DNA of 42,570 nucleotides from an uncultured Bacilli bacterium (GCA_934725685.1 CAKVBX010000011.1:1-42570), one strand, 5' to 3'; shown: positions 17,231 to 24,559, numbered from the stretch's first letter. A program made the numbers and translations. The notes: generated from the letters alone by a model not told the origin.

Positions 17231-19966
17231 TTAATATCTGACGTAATTCCCGGCAGAATCCTTCACATACAGAGTATAAGAAGCATTATAATCCCACGAT
17301 TTCATAGACCAGAACCCATCTTTGGACACGAACTTATCGACTTTGGTCCACATCTCTGCCGTTCCGTTGTAATAGATTTCTTTGATGGAAGAACTGGAAA
17401 AGCATGCCGACCAGAGTCTTTCCAAGGAAGAACCCAGATAGACCGTCTTGAAACCAGTTGAGTCAAAGGCCTTCTCACCGATTATCCGAACAGAATCAGG
17501 CAGTCTCAGTGTATTGTCCAAATCAAAATTACTCAATGGAGTATTTAAGAAAGCATACGCTCCGATTACCGTAAGCTTCGATTCCGAATCAAACTGAACA
17601 TTGACAAGATTCTTGACTCGGGCGAAGCTCGATTCACCGATCTCGGTCACATTTTTGGAAATGGTGAGATTCTGCAATTTCTTCTTTGCGGCACCCTTTA
17701 TTGCATTTTTTCCGATGGTTTCCACATTGTCAGAAACGACATAAGTATCTGAAATTCCGTAATAAGCAGTCAAAACGTTATTCTTGATGACTTCGTCATA
17801 GGCACCCCAATGGCAGAACATGACAAGCATGGAAACACCGAGCGGAATCGCATAAAGGGCATCAATCCAATCTTGTTCGTATACACGGAGATTTGTAAAT
17901 AGGAAGATTGCAAAGGCACTGACAATGGTGAAGATTCCATAGATGGTATCTTCTCTGCTGAAGAAGAGCAGTACGATTCCAGCAAGGAGGCCAAGGACAG
18001 AAATGACACAATTGAGCGCAGCAATGCCGTCGCTGTCGAAGGAGCCCAAAACATAAAAGCTTGCGCCAACGAAAATACTCAATAAAAGAAGAGCGCTTCC
18101 GACCAGAATCGGAGTGAAGCATCCGGAAAGATAAGTCAGACCGATAAGGGTAAAAAGACTGGTTCCGACAAAAAGAATAAAGTAGGAATCAAAGCTGACC
18201 CACATCGTATAGATTCCCTTTGCCTCACTATTTTCTTCATTCTCAGCCCATTTCCGCAATTTTGCGCAGCCAATATAGTCTTTGACTGCATAAGCTGTTG
18301 TACCAAGACACAGCGCAATCGCATAGAGCGGCATCTGATAAAGAGAATTCAGCACAAATGCACCCGCAACCGGACCACAAATGAGAAGGAAATCTTTGAT
18401 GATTTTCCCAATGCGATAGAACCACTTGAATACAAAGGTGAGAAGACTGCTCAGGAGGTCGAGAATAGCTACCGAACCTGTTGCGATACCGACCGCTAGG
18501 TAATAGGTCTGATTGTTCTTCATTGTCAGTCCAAGGACGATGAAGACAATTGCAAGAATCAGAGAAACAATCGTTGGGATACCATGTCGCAACTTCGCCT
18601 CTCTCCGCCTCTTCGCTTCCTGCCGCCTCTTTTCGTTTTCCGCCTTTTCCCGTTCTTCCTTTTGCCGTCTTTGCTCTTCCTGATAGGCTTTTGTTCTGTT
18701 TTCTTCGTTAGTTTTCTGATATTGTTCCGCAGCGGAAAGCAAAGAATCATAAACATCGAGTGTCTTGGAATACTTCTTCTGTTTCACAAGAATCTTCAGC
18801 GCCCTGACCGACTTAATCCACTCAGGGGTATTCCGTTTACTCCGTTCGAGATCTTTGACTTTGTCATCGAAATCAACGGCAGCCTGGACATCAGCGAATT
18901 CCAGTTCCAATTTCTGAAGTGTGTTCTTCTTTCTGCATACAAGCCCCGTAGTCTTTTCCCATTCGGCAATCTGTTCTACCAAATCCTTGACTTTCTGAAT
19001 CCAATACTCGTTTCTCGTTCCGGTCGTGAGCGTGACAATCTGGCTTTCCAATCGTTCCTGCTCTTTCTTTAGCTGGAGTTTCTTTTCTTCTTCCGCTTTC
19101 CGCTTTGCTTCTTTGATTCTCTTTTCTTCGTTTTCCCGCTGGATTCTCTCGCGTTCTTTTTGTGCCTTCAGCTCTTCGGCTTTACGTTTTTCCAGTTCTT
19201 TTCTCTTCGCTTCCTCCCTTTCTGCTTTCCTCTTGATTTCTTCGTTGATTCTTGTGAATTCTTCTGCCGTGGAAAGCAAGGAAGCATAGATATCGAAGGT
19301 TTTGCAATGCTTCTTCTGGTTTGCGGTGATTTTCAGTGCCTTGACAGACTTGATCCACTCAGGGGAATTCGCCTTACCTTCTTCCAATTTTCTGACCCGA
19401 TCATCAAAAGCACGGGCGGATTCAATGTCGGAAAATTCCTCTGTCAGTTCCTGAAGAACATCCAGCTTTCTGCAGAAAGCTCTGGAAGCAGTATCCATTG
19501 AATCGACCTGCTTGCACAAGTTGCTGACATCTTGGATCCAATATTGAGTTCTCGGTGCTGAACTGAGACTCTCAATGGCTTGATCCACCTGTTCTGCAGA
19601 CTCTTTAAGCCGTTTTTTTCTCAATTCCTCTTGTCGTTTCCTCTGTTCCTCTTCTCTGATTTCTGCCTCTTTCTTCTTCCGTTCATCCTCTTCGATGATG
19701 GCGGTCGCAGCACGGTAATCGGATTCCATCACAGATTGATTCTGCAATCTCGGGAGAATATCCTGATTTTCCTTCTTGGTTATTATATAGAAGCTTACAT
19801 AATCTTTCGCCCATTTCAAATTACGTTCTTTCTTGGACCAAGTGTTGATTTCTCCATCAACCTTGGCGATTCTCTCCAGGGTTACCTGGTTATCGTTGTA
19901 GGATTTGTATTTTTCGTTGGAACCTACCGACAAATCAGCAAATAGATTATACTTGTTATCAGACAT
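17231..19966 (-). CDS. Large membrane protein: duplicated coiled coil, about nine membrane helices, BspA-type LRR
   Basis: This 911-residue protein has an N-terminal 460 residues rich in Glu/Lys/Arg coiled coil and containing two homologous 105-residue units (139-243 and 318-422; 53 of 105 identical by eye, no gaps). About nine hydrophobic segments follow between 463 and 721, then a BspA-like leucine-rich region (732-872) with repeats such as IGEKAFDSTGFKTVYLG. With an odd helix count, the coiled coils would be inside and the repeats outside. The ATG at 19966 has GGGAG 4-6 nt upstream; an in-frame extension to 20050 lacks such a site. It is the first gene of the operon, 24 nt before the ATPase, and is the only membrane protein there, so it is the likely membrane core. 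Confidence 0.82.
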   Translation of the reverse strand: MSDNKYNLFADLSVGSNEKYKSYNDNQVTLERIAKVDGEINTWSKKERNLKWAKDYVSFYIITKKENQDILPRLQNQSVMESDYRAATAIIEEDERKKKEAEIREEEQRKRQEELRKKRLKESAEQVDQAIESLSSAPRTQYWIQDVSNLCKQVDSMDTASRAFCRKLDVLQELTEEFSDIESARAFDDRVRKLEEGKANSPEWIKSVKALKITANQKKHCKTFDIYASLLSTAEEFTRINEEIKRKAEREEAKRKELEKRKAEELKAQKERERIQRENEEKRIKEAKRKAEEEKKLQLKKEQERLESQIVTLTTGTRNEYWIQKVKDLVEQIAEWEKTTGLVCRKKNTLQKLELEFADVQAAVDFDDKVKDLERSKRNTPEWIKSVRALKILVKQKKYSKTLDVYDSLLSAAEQYQKTNEENRTKAYQEEQRRQKEEREKAENEKRRQEAKRRREAKLRHGIPTIVSLILAIVFIVLGLTMKNNQTYYLAVGIATGSVAILDLLSSLLTFVFKWFYRIGKIIKDFLLICGPVAGAFVLNSLYQMPLYAIALCLGTTAYAVKDYIGCAKLRKWAENEENSEAKGIYTMWVSFDSYFILFVGTSLFTLIGLTYLSGCFTPILVGSALLLLSIFVGASFYVLGSFDSDGIAALNCVISVLGLLAGIVLLFFSREDTIYGIFTIVSAFAIFLFTNLRVYEQDWIDALYAIPLGVSMLVMFCHWGAYDEVIKNNVLTAYYGISDTYVVSDNVETIGKNAIKGAAKKKLQNLTISKNVTEIGESSFARVKNLVNVQFDSESKLTVIGAYAFLNTPLSNFDLDNTLRLPDSVRIIGEKAFDSTGFKTVYLGSSLERLWSACFSSSSIKEIYYNGTAEMWTKVDKFVSKDGFWSMKSWDYNASYTLYVKDSAGNYVRY
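18701..19015 (-). repeat. Second copy of the 105-residue internal duplication
   Basis: It encodes residues 318-422 of the membrane protein, starting RNEYWIQKV and ending KTNEE. It aligns without gaps to the copy at 19238-19552; conserved blocks are YWIQ, FDD, PEWIKSV, ALKI, QKK, SLLS and AE. Confidence 0.85.
19238..19552 (-). repeat. First copy of the 105-residue internal duplication
   Basis: It encodes residues 139-243 of the membrane protein, starting RTQYWIQDV and ending RINEE. The two copies are separated by a highly charged coiled-coil linker of about 74 residues. Confidence 0.85.
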
Positions 19967-20006
19967 AATACTCCCTCTCCTATTCATTAAAAAAAATATA
20001 TATATA

Positions 20007-20035
20007 ATGTTAAAAAATGTACATTTTAAAATCAA
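20007..20035 (-). promoter_or_regulatory. Candidate promoter of the type VII-like operon with a palindrome in its spacer
   Basis: On the minus strand TTGATT (20030-20035) and TAACAT (20007-20012) are 17 nt apart. The spacer holds the perfect 14-bp palindrome AAAATGTACATTTT (20014-20027), placed where a repressor would block RNA polymerase. The remaining gap up to 20180 is A+T-rich, and I see no gene in it. Confidence 0.4.
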
Positions 20036-20180
20036 CATAGAATTTGACAAATGTGTAGTTGTTCTGTGAATTTGTCTCTGAAAGTTGCTCAGTATGGCAT
20101 ATTTTCGCTTGTTTTCCTATCCATTTTGAGTTTACCTATCGTATGTACTTTTATAGAGGATTCAATGGAAATCGAAACGA

Positions 20181-20208
20181 AAAAGCCCACTTTTTGAAAT
20201 CAGTGGGC
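20181..20208 (-). terminator. Terminator after the 20280-20606 gene
   Basis: GCCCACT (20185-20191) pairs with AGTGGGC (20202-20208). The minus strand continues with TTTTTCGTTT. Confidence 0.8.
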
Positions 20209-20279
20209 AATCGGCAAGAATATTAAATTCCTGTTCACCTAATATTCGAGAAGAATGTGATTAGTATCGATTAGTTTAC

Positions 20280-20606
20280 TTATTTTGCGTCAAGTTCCTT
20301 TCGATATTCATATCTAGGAATCTTATACTTTTTCCCTTTTAATTCAATAATTGCATAATTTGCTAAAACCTGCAGCACCTTTGGCTTTAATGTATCACAT
20401 AGATATTGTTCCTCTTCATCATCTGCAGGAAGAATATCTTCAACAGGCGTTTCTTTAAAGTAAAACGGATAATAATCGTCTGCGGCAAGATATGCCAACA
20501 AATACCATTTATCATTTTTTAAAATTACGAGGCATATACTAGGTAGACCGATATTACCCCACTTTACTTTAATTTCTTCAATTTCTTTCTTATCAAAGCA
20601 AAACAT
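20280..20606 (-). CDS. Uncharacterised small protein
   Basis: About 108 residues from the ATG at 20606; a TTG at 20636 would give 118. I do not recognise the family. It has a beta-rich N-terminal half (ICLVILKNDKWYLLAYLAADDYYPFYF) followed by an acidic segment and a basic tail (GKKYKIPRYEYRKEL). It has no signal peptide or membrane helix. The ATG is chosen because the upstream small gene, once a likely frameshift is corrected, stops 2 nt before it. Base composition is clearly more A+T-rich than in the flanking genes, suggesting transfer. Position next to the type VII-like operon may or may not matter. Confidence 0.55.
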   Translation of the reverse strand: MFCFDKKEIEEIKVKWGNIGLPSICLVILKNDKWYLLAYLAADDYYPFYFKETPVEDILPADDEEEQYLCDTLKPKVLQVLANYAIIELKGKKYKIPRYEYRKELDAK

Positions 20607-20608
20607 CT

Positions 20609-20835
20609 TTATGGGTTTGAAGGATATGTTATGCAATTACCATCTGTATTAATATACAGAAGTCCAAAAAGGAATGAGCCCAACAATATGGCCTTTCTTC
20701 TATCCTTACAACCCTTACTCCCTCCCTTTCTCCTAGATGATAATGATTCCATCCATATATATCACCTTGATCTATTGTTTTATCATAAATGAGTAAGTCA
20801 TAATTTCCATTAATTCTTTTAGAGCCGTTTGCCAT
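20609..20835 (-). pseudogene. Small protein gene, probably frameshifted
   Basis: From the ATG at 20835 the frame gives MANGSKRINGNYDLLIYDKT and continues to about residue 56, then ends at a TGA/TAA context with an odd tail (LDFCILIQMVIA, stop at 20629). If the A5 run at 20666-20670 had one more base, the protein would continue as FGLLYINTDGNCITYPSNP and stop at 20609-20611, just before the next ATG. That fits normal gene packing. The frameshift may be real or a homopolymer sequencing error. No ribosome binding site or family is evident. Confidence 0.4.
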
Positions 20836-20891
20836 GAGAGTGACATAGAGTTTGCATAATATTTTTACGTATACGTTGTTTTGCTTTTTTC

Positions 20892-20919
20892 AAAAAGGCT
20901 TGACACATTGTATCAAACC
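20892..20919 (-). terminator. Terminator of the tRNA-Val/tRNA-Thr unit
   Basis: On the minus strand GGTTTGA and TCAAGCC form a 7-bp stem (one G-U) with a 9-nt loop, followed by TTTTTG. Confidence 0.65.
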
Positions 20920-20932
20920 TATGCATTCAATA

Positions 20933-21008
20933 TGGTGCCAACTGCCGGACTTGAACCAGCCACCTACTGATTACAAATCAGTTGCTCTACCGGATGAGCT
21001 AAGTTGGC
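20933..21008 (-). tRNA. tRNA-Thr (TGT), CCA encoded
   Basis: The 76-nt cloverleaf has acceptor arms GCCAACT and AGTTGGC, anticodon stem ACTGA/TCAGT with loop TTTGTAA, T-loop GGTTCAAGTCC, and an encoded CCA end. Anticodon TGT reads ACA. Confidence 0.95.
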
Positions 21009-21018
21009 AAGAAACAAA

Positions 21019-21093
21019 TGGTGAGTGCTACAGGGATCGGACCTGCGACCTCTTCCGTGTGAAGGAAGCGCTCTCCCGCTGAGCTAAGCACTC
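21019..21093 (-). tRNA. tRNA-Val (CAC), CCA encoded
   Basis: The 75-nt cloverleaf has acceptor GAGTGCT/AGCACTC, anticodon stem CTTCC/GGAAG with loop TTCACAC (anticodon CAC, reads GTG), and an encoded CCA. It is the first gene of a two-tRNA unit. Confidence 0.94.
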
Positions 21094-21110
21094 GTTTAGA
21101 GAGCCATAAT

Positions 21111-21139
21111 AGTATATCAATCGGAAAGAGCACTTTCAA
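21111..21139 (-). promoter_or_regulatory. Promoter of tRNA-Val/tRNA-Thr
   Basis: TTGAAA (21134-21139) and TATACT (21111-21116) on the minus strand with exactly 17-nt spacing, 18 nt before the tRNA. Confidence 0.8.
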
Positions 21140-21183
21140 GGGTAAACATTTTGTCAAATTGTCCATTTTTTACCTATTTTCTG

Positions 21184-21213
21184 TTGTCACTTTTCTTTTT
21201 GTTGTCTTATAAT
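21184..21213 (+). promoter_or_regulatory. Promoter of the small membrane protein gene
   Basis: TTGTCA (21184-21189) and TATAAT (21208-21213) with 18-nt spacing, 32 nt before the start codon. Confidence 0.75.
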
Positions 21214-21245
21214 ACTATTGTTCCATTTAAGGGGGTATTTTTGTT

Positions 21246-21470
21246 ATGAAATGGTTCAATTCTCTTCCTAGATTAGTTCAGTTCATCCTTCTCCTCATCC
21301 CTGTCGTCGGTTGGATCGTCGAAATCTTCGTCCGTCTTTCTGCCATGCTCCAGAAGACCACCACTCAGAACATCTTAGGCTTTGTCCTCTTCCTTCTCTT
21401 CGGATCTGTCTTAGCCTATGTCGACCTCGTCTGGGTTCTTCTCTTCCATCACCTCATCCTCGCTGATTAA
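21246..21470 (+). CDS. Small membrane protein, 74 residues
   Basis: The protein has two strongly hydrophobic segments (LVQFILLLIPVVGWIVEIFV, about 10-29, and ILGFVLFLLFGSVLAYVDLVWVL-type sequence, about 43-65) joined by a polar loop with LSAMLQKTTTQN. No family is recognised with certainty; YqaE-like or other two-helix membrane peptides have this shape. AAGGGGG lies 11 nt before the ATG, and a clear promoter and a UUCG-loop terminator bracket the gene, so it is expressed as a unit. Confidence 0.8.
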   Translation: MKWFNSLPRLVQFILLLIPVVGWIVEIFVRLSAMLQKTTTQNILGFVLFLLFGSVLAYVDLVWVLLFHHLILAD

Positions 21471-21483
21471 TCAAGGATAAATG

Positions 21484-21515
21484 AGGGTCTGCACTTCGGT
21501 GCAGACCCTTTTCCT
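21484..21515 (+). terminator. Intrinsic terminator with UUCG tetraloop
   Basis: A GGGTCTGCAC / GTGCAGACCC stem (21485-21494 with 21499-21508) closes a TTCG loop and is followed by TTTTCCTTT. Confidence 0.92.
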
Positions 21516-22532
21516 TTACTTTATTTTCCGTTCGAATTCTCCGATATGCTCATAGAATCCGTCATCCCATTCTTTTTCTTCCGAAGCAATCACTTCTTGC
21601 AGGACTTCCCTTGTCATTTCTTTCTTGGCAGATAACTCCTGAAGCATCTTGGTAATCTGCCCGGACGGATATCCCTCAGTCATGCAGACAAACTCAGAGC
21701 GATATGCTTCCGTGAACTGGGGCCCATATTTCCGAGCCAAGGCTTCTCTTGTTTTTTCATCCGGAAGGTCGAGGCGAAGGAAGTCATCGAACAGTCCCTT
21801 CTCAAAGAGTCTGTCATCCAGTTTGTCCGGACAATCAGTCGTCGCAACAAAAAGAACGGAAGCCTTCTTTCTCTTCGCTTTTCTCATCTCCTTCTTCAGA
21901 AGAGGAAGGAAAAGGGAACTGATTTCATAAGAGATGGAATCCTCTTCTCCCTTTGGGAAAAAGCAGAGAGGATCCTCGATGAACACCAGGGAATTATTCT
22001 CTTCCAATGCGGAATCGAAGACGCGCTTCACGGAATTGATGGCATCCGGATAGTTGTCGCTTCTGAAGTCATCCAAGGGATTGACCGAAAAGATCTTCAT
22101 CGTAAGCTCATAGGCAAGGGAAAGGACAAGAGGTGTTTTTCCGACACCATGCGGGCCATAGATCAGAAGGCCGGATTTTTTTCGGTCCATGAACTTTCCG
22201 TTCTGAAACGGAAGGACAATATCCTCTTTCAGATAGGCTTTCGCCTTCTCTTCTCCGACAAACTCACTGAATGAGACTTCCCCATGGAAACCGCTCAGCT
22301 TCTCATGGTCTTCCCGCATCCTTTTGGCATAGGATTCCTTATTCGCGTATTCTCTCGAGAGCGAATAATACTCCGCCCTATCGATTCTCTCTTCGCTTTC
22401 GGCATACAGCACCAAGGCGAGATGGGCGAGCATATGATACTTTTCCTCTGCGAGCGAATAGTCTTCTCTTCCCATCGCTTCTGTCGCTTCCCGGAAATAC
22501 TGATTCAGTTTCTCTTTGCTTGCGTTATCCAT
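21516..22532 (-). CDS. AAA ATPase of Vps4/katanin type with MIT-like N terminus
   Basis: This 338-residue protein has N-terminal residues 8-65 forming helices like an MIT or TPR unit (EATEAMGREDYSLAEEKYHM). The AAA domain has Walker A GPHGVGKT (126-133), Walker B LVFIED (182-187; Asp and Glu swapped from the usual order), sensor-1 TTD (231-233) and RLFEKGLFDDFLRLDLPDE, which matches the ALLRPGRFD...LPD block but lacks its arginine finger. The substrate is unknown; the family remodels protein complexes. The ATG at 22532 is chosen because AAAGGA lies about 9 nt upstream; the longer open frame has no such site. A TATAAT is at 22552-22557. No partner gene is adjacent. Confidence 0.82.
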   Translation of the reverse strand: MDNASKEKLNQYFREATEAMGREDYSLAEEKYHMLAHLALVLYAESEERIDRAEYYSLSREYANKESYAKRMREDHEKLSGFHGEVSFSEFVGEEKAKAYLKEDIVLPFQNGKFMDRKKSGLLIYGPHGVGKTPLVLSLAYELTMKIFSVNPLDDFRSDNYPDAINSVKRVFDSALEENNSLVFIEDPLCFFPKGEEDSISYEISSLFLPLLKKEMRKAKRKKASVLFVATTDCPDKLDDRLFEKGLFDDFLRLDLPDEKTREALARKYGPQFTEAYRSEFVCMTEGYPSGQITKMLQELSAKKEMTREVLQEVIASEEKEWDDGFYEHIGEFERKIK

Positions 22533-22630
22533 AGCATGTATCCTTTTCAATATTATAGAATCCGAAAAGGAAAAAGAGAACTGATGGAAACAAAGTATCG
22601 ATTGATTTGTCTGTGTCCCACGATTCCTAT

Positions 22631-22840
22631 CGGTTGTTGATAATAGTATATATAAGCCAGAACCGAAGGGAATCATCAACAACGATTCCGGCGTGATGAA
22701 ATCCATCATGAGGAAAGATGGTAAAAAATCATAGGTTCGAAGGCTGATAGATAGTACTTCGGCGTCTTTATAACACAGGCATGGAACCTTAGAAGAAAGA
22801 AACGGTTATCCTTCATTTTCCGTCTATTTTCCTCAGTTTG
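22631..22840 (+). other. Intergenic region with possible structured RNA
   Basis: This part of the 337-nt gap before the aminopeptidase gene contains several pairable segments: GGAATC/GATTCC (22669-22689), TGATG/CATCA, AGGTTC/GAACCT enclosing GAAG/CTTC (about 22733-22794), and a longer-range GTTGTTGAT/ATCAACAAC (22633-22641 with 22675-22683). It matches no riboswitch I know. It could be a leader or a small RNA, or chance pairing. Confidence 0.3.
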
Positions 22841-22844
22841 GCTA

Positions 22845-22850
22845 TATAAT
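22845..22850 (+). promoter_or_regulatory. -10 element of the aminopeptidase gene
   Basis: TATAAT lies 19 nt before the ATG at 22870; no good -35 is seen. If used, the mRNA leader would be about 13 nt and would exclude the structured region upstream. Confidence 0.45.
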
Positions 22851-22869
22851 AGGAAAGAGGAAAACAACT

Positions 22870-24180
22870 ATGAATAACACTGAAAAAATCATCTCGCTTC
22901 TGAATCAATCCTACTCTCCCTTCCACGCAGTCAGCAATATCGAAAAGGAACTTCTGTCTCACAGTTTCCTTGCACTGAAGGAAAACAGAAACTATGACAT
23001 ACAGCCGGGAAACTCCTACTATGTCAAACGCAACGATACCTCCATCATCGCCTTCACTGTGCCGAAGAAATTCACAAAGGACAATCTCCGTTTCTTATTG
23101 AGTGCCACCCACAATGACTCTCCGACCTTCAAGATCAAACCGAATCCGATTGTCAGAAAAGACAATCTGATGCTGCTCAATACAGAGCCTTACGGAGGTG
23201 GCATCTATGCCACATGGCTCGACAAGCCACTCTCCATCGCCGGAAGAGTGTTCACAGAGGAAAAAGACGGAATCCACTCTCACCTTCTTGTCATCGATGA
23301 GGACCTTTTGGAGATTCCGAACGTCTGCATCCATATGAACCGTACGGTCAACAGCGCAAACACGGTCAATCCCGCCGTCGACACCTTACCCATTTTCGGA
23401 ACAGATGAGGAAAACTTCTCCTTCAACGACTATCTTCTCGAAAAACTCGGCTTAGACAGAGAAGAAAGCAACGTCCTGTCTCATGACCTTTTCCTCTACA
23501 ACCGGGAAAAAGCCACAAGAGTCGGATATCATCAGGAATTCTTAGCCTCCGGCCGTCTTGACGACCTCTCTGCGGCTTACACCGTCCTCCTCGGGTTCCT
23601 CTCCTCCGAAGAGAACGTCGCCATCAAAGTCTATGCCTCCTTCGATAACGAAGAGGTCGGAAGCCTCACAAGACAGGGTGCCAATTCCACCTTCTTAAAG
23701 GAAACACTGAAACGCATCGTCACCGCTCTCGGCGGAGAAAAAGATGACTTTGAAAAAGCGGTTGCCTCCTCCTTCATGATCTCGGTAGACAATGCCCACG
23801 CCAATCATCCCAATCATCCGGAATATACCGATAAGACCACCAACGTTCAGCTCAACAAAGGCATCGTCATCAAATACAACGCCAACCAGAGCTATACCTC
23901 AGACGCCCTCTCCGCCTCTCTCATCAAGGCCATCATGAAGAAGTATGGAATCCCTTATCAGGAATACACCAACCGCTCCGATTTGCGCGGCGGCTCCACC
24001 CTCGGAAATCTCAGCAACAGCGAAGTCTCCCTGATCACCATCGATATCGGTATCGCACAGCTTGCCATGCATTCGAGCTATGAGCTTCTCGGCGTTGAGG
24101 ATCTCAGTCACATGATTTCCTTCGCAAGTCACTACTTCTCCAGTCCGATTCGGATTGAAGAAGAGAAAATCACCTACTGA
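22870..24180 (+). CDS. M18 family aminopeptidase
   Basis: This 436-residue zinc aminopeptidase is of the aspartyl aminopeptidase/ApeB type. Metal and catalytic residues fit the family: His81 and Asp83 (SATHNDSP), Asp231 (SGRLDDLSA), Glu261/Glu262 (SFDNEEVGS), Asp307 (MISVDNAHA) and His401 (AMHSSYE). Length is typical of the family. It has no signal peptide, so it acts in the cytoplasm, trimming N-terminal residues (often acidic) from peptides. GAGG lies about 10 nt before the ATG. A strong terminator follows directly, so it is monocistronic. Confidence 0.95.
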   Translation: MNNTEKIISLLNQSYSPFHAVSNIEKELLSHSFLALKENRNYDIQPGNSYYVKRNDTSIIAFTVPKKFTKDNLRFLLSATHNDSPTFKIKPNPIVRKDNLMLLNTEPYGGGIYATWLDKPLSIAGRVFTEEKDGIHSHLLVIDEDLLEIPNVCIHMNRTVNSANTVNPAVDTLPIFGTDEENFSFNDYLLEKLGLDREESNVLSHDLFLYNREKATRVGYHQEFLASGRLDDLSAAYTVLLGFLSSEENVAIKVYASFDNEEVGSLTRQGANSTFLKETLKRIVTALGGEKDDFEKAVASSFMISVDNAHANHPNHPEYTDKTTNVQLNKGIVIKYNANQSYTSDALSASLIKAIMKKYGIPYQEYTNRSDLRGGSTLGNLSNSEVSLITIDIGIAQLAMHSSYELLGVEDLSHMISFASHYFSSPIRIEEEKITY

Positions 24181-24186
24181 AAAAAG

Positions 24187-24218
24187 AAAGTCCTGACCGA
24201 AAAAAGTCAGGACTTTTT
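24187..24218 (+). terminator. Terminator after the aminopeptidase gene
   Basis: AAAGTCCTGAC (24187-24197) and GTCAGGACTTT (24206-24216) form the stem, followed by more T residues. Confidence 0.9.
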
Positions 24219-24225
24219 CAGATAC

Positions 24226-24252
24226 AAAAAAATCCCTCCGAACGGAGGGGAT
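24226..24252 (-). terminator. Terminator after tRNA-Ile
   Basis: ATCCCTCCG (24232-24240) pairs with CGGAGGGGAT (24243-24252, one bulge). The minus strand continues with TTTTTTTGTATC. Confidence 0.85.
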
Positions 24253-24262
24253 GATTTTCGAA

Positions 24263-24339
24263 TGGTGGGTCTTAGTGGGCTTGAACCACCGACCTCCCGC
24301 TTATCAAGCGGACGCTCTAACCAACTGAGCTAAAGACCC
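24263..24339 (-). tRNA. tRNA-Ile (GAT), CCA encoded
   Basis: The 77-nt cloverleaf has acceptor GGGTCTT/AAGACCC, anticodon loop TTGATAA (anticodon GAT), T-loop GGTTCAAGCCC, and an encoded CCA. It is a single tRNA with its own promoter and terminator. Confidence 0.95.
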
Positions 24340-24357
24340 ATTTCAAAGGCGAGATAT

Positions 24358-24386
24358 ATCTTACAGCACAAAGCAGACCATGTCAA
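24358..24386 (-). promoter_or_regulatory. Promoter of tRNA-Ile
   Basis: Consensus TTGACA (24381-24386) and TAAGAT (24358-24363) with 17-nt spacing on the minus strand. Confidence 0.8.
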
Positions 24387-24470
24387 GATTTTTCTAGTGA
24401 TTTTCTCACAGTGTCCATTCTGCGGAAATTGTCTGTTTTTCTCGCTTTTTGATAAGAAATTCAGAGATTA

Positions 24471-24486
24471 GTTAGTTTTAACTAAC
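24471..24486. promoter_or_regulatory. Operator-like inverted repeat upstream of the ferredoxin gene
   Basis: GTTAGTT and AACTAAC are 7-bp perfect arms with two T between them. It sits 20 nt upstream of the ferredoxin -35. The shape resembles sites of DtxR/IdeR- or MarR-type regulators, but this is inference only. Confidence 0.4.
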
Positions 24487-24505
24487 CGTTTTATTGTTTT
24501 TCACC

Positions 24506-24534
24506 TTGCTATTCCACAGGAAAGAAACTACAAT
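24506..24534 (+). promoter_or_regulatory. Promoter of the ferredoxin gene
   Basis: TTGCTA (24506-24511) and TACAAT (24529-24534) with 17-nt spacing, 25 nt before the start codon. Confidence 0.65.
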
Positions 24535-24559
24535 ATCGGTGTAATTGGAGGAACAAACC

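Noticed and set aside
20852..21082. Plus-strand open frame over the tRNA-Thr and tRNA-Val genes
   Set aside because: It is the reverse complement of two perfect tRNA genes, a common false gene call.
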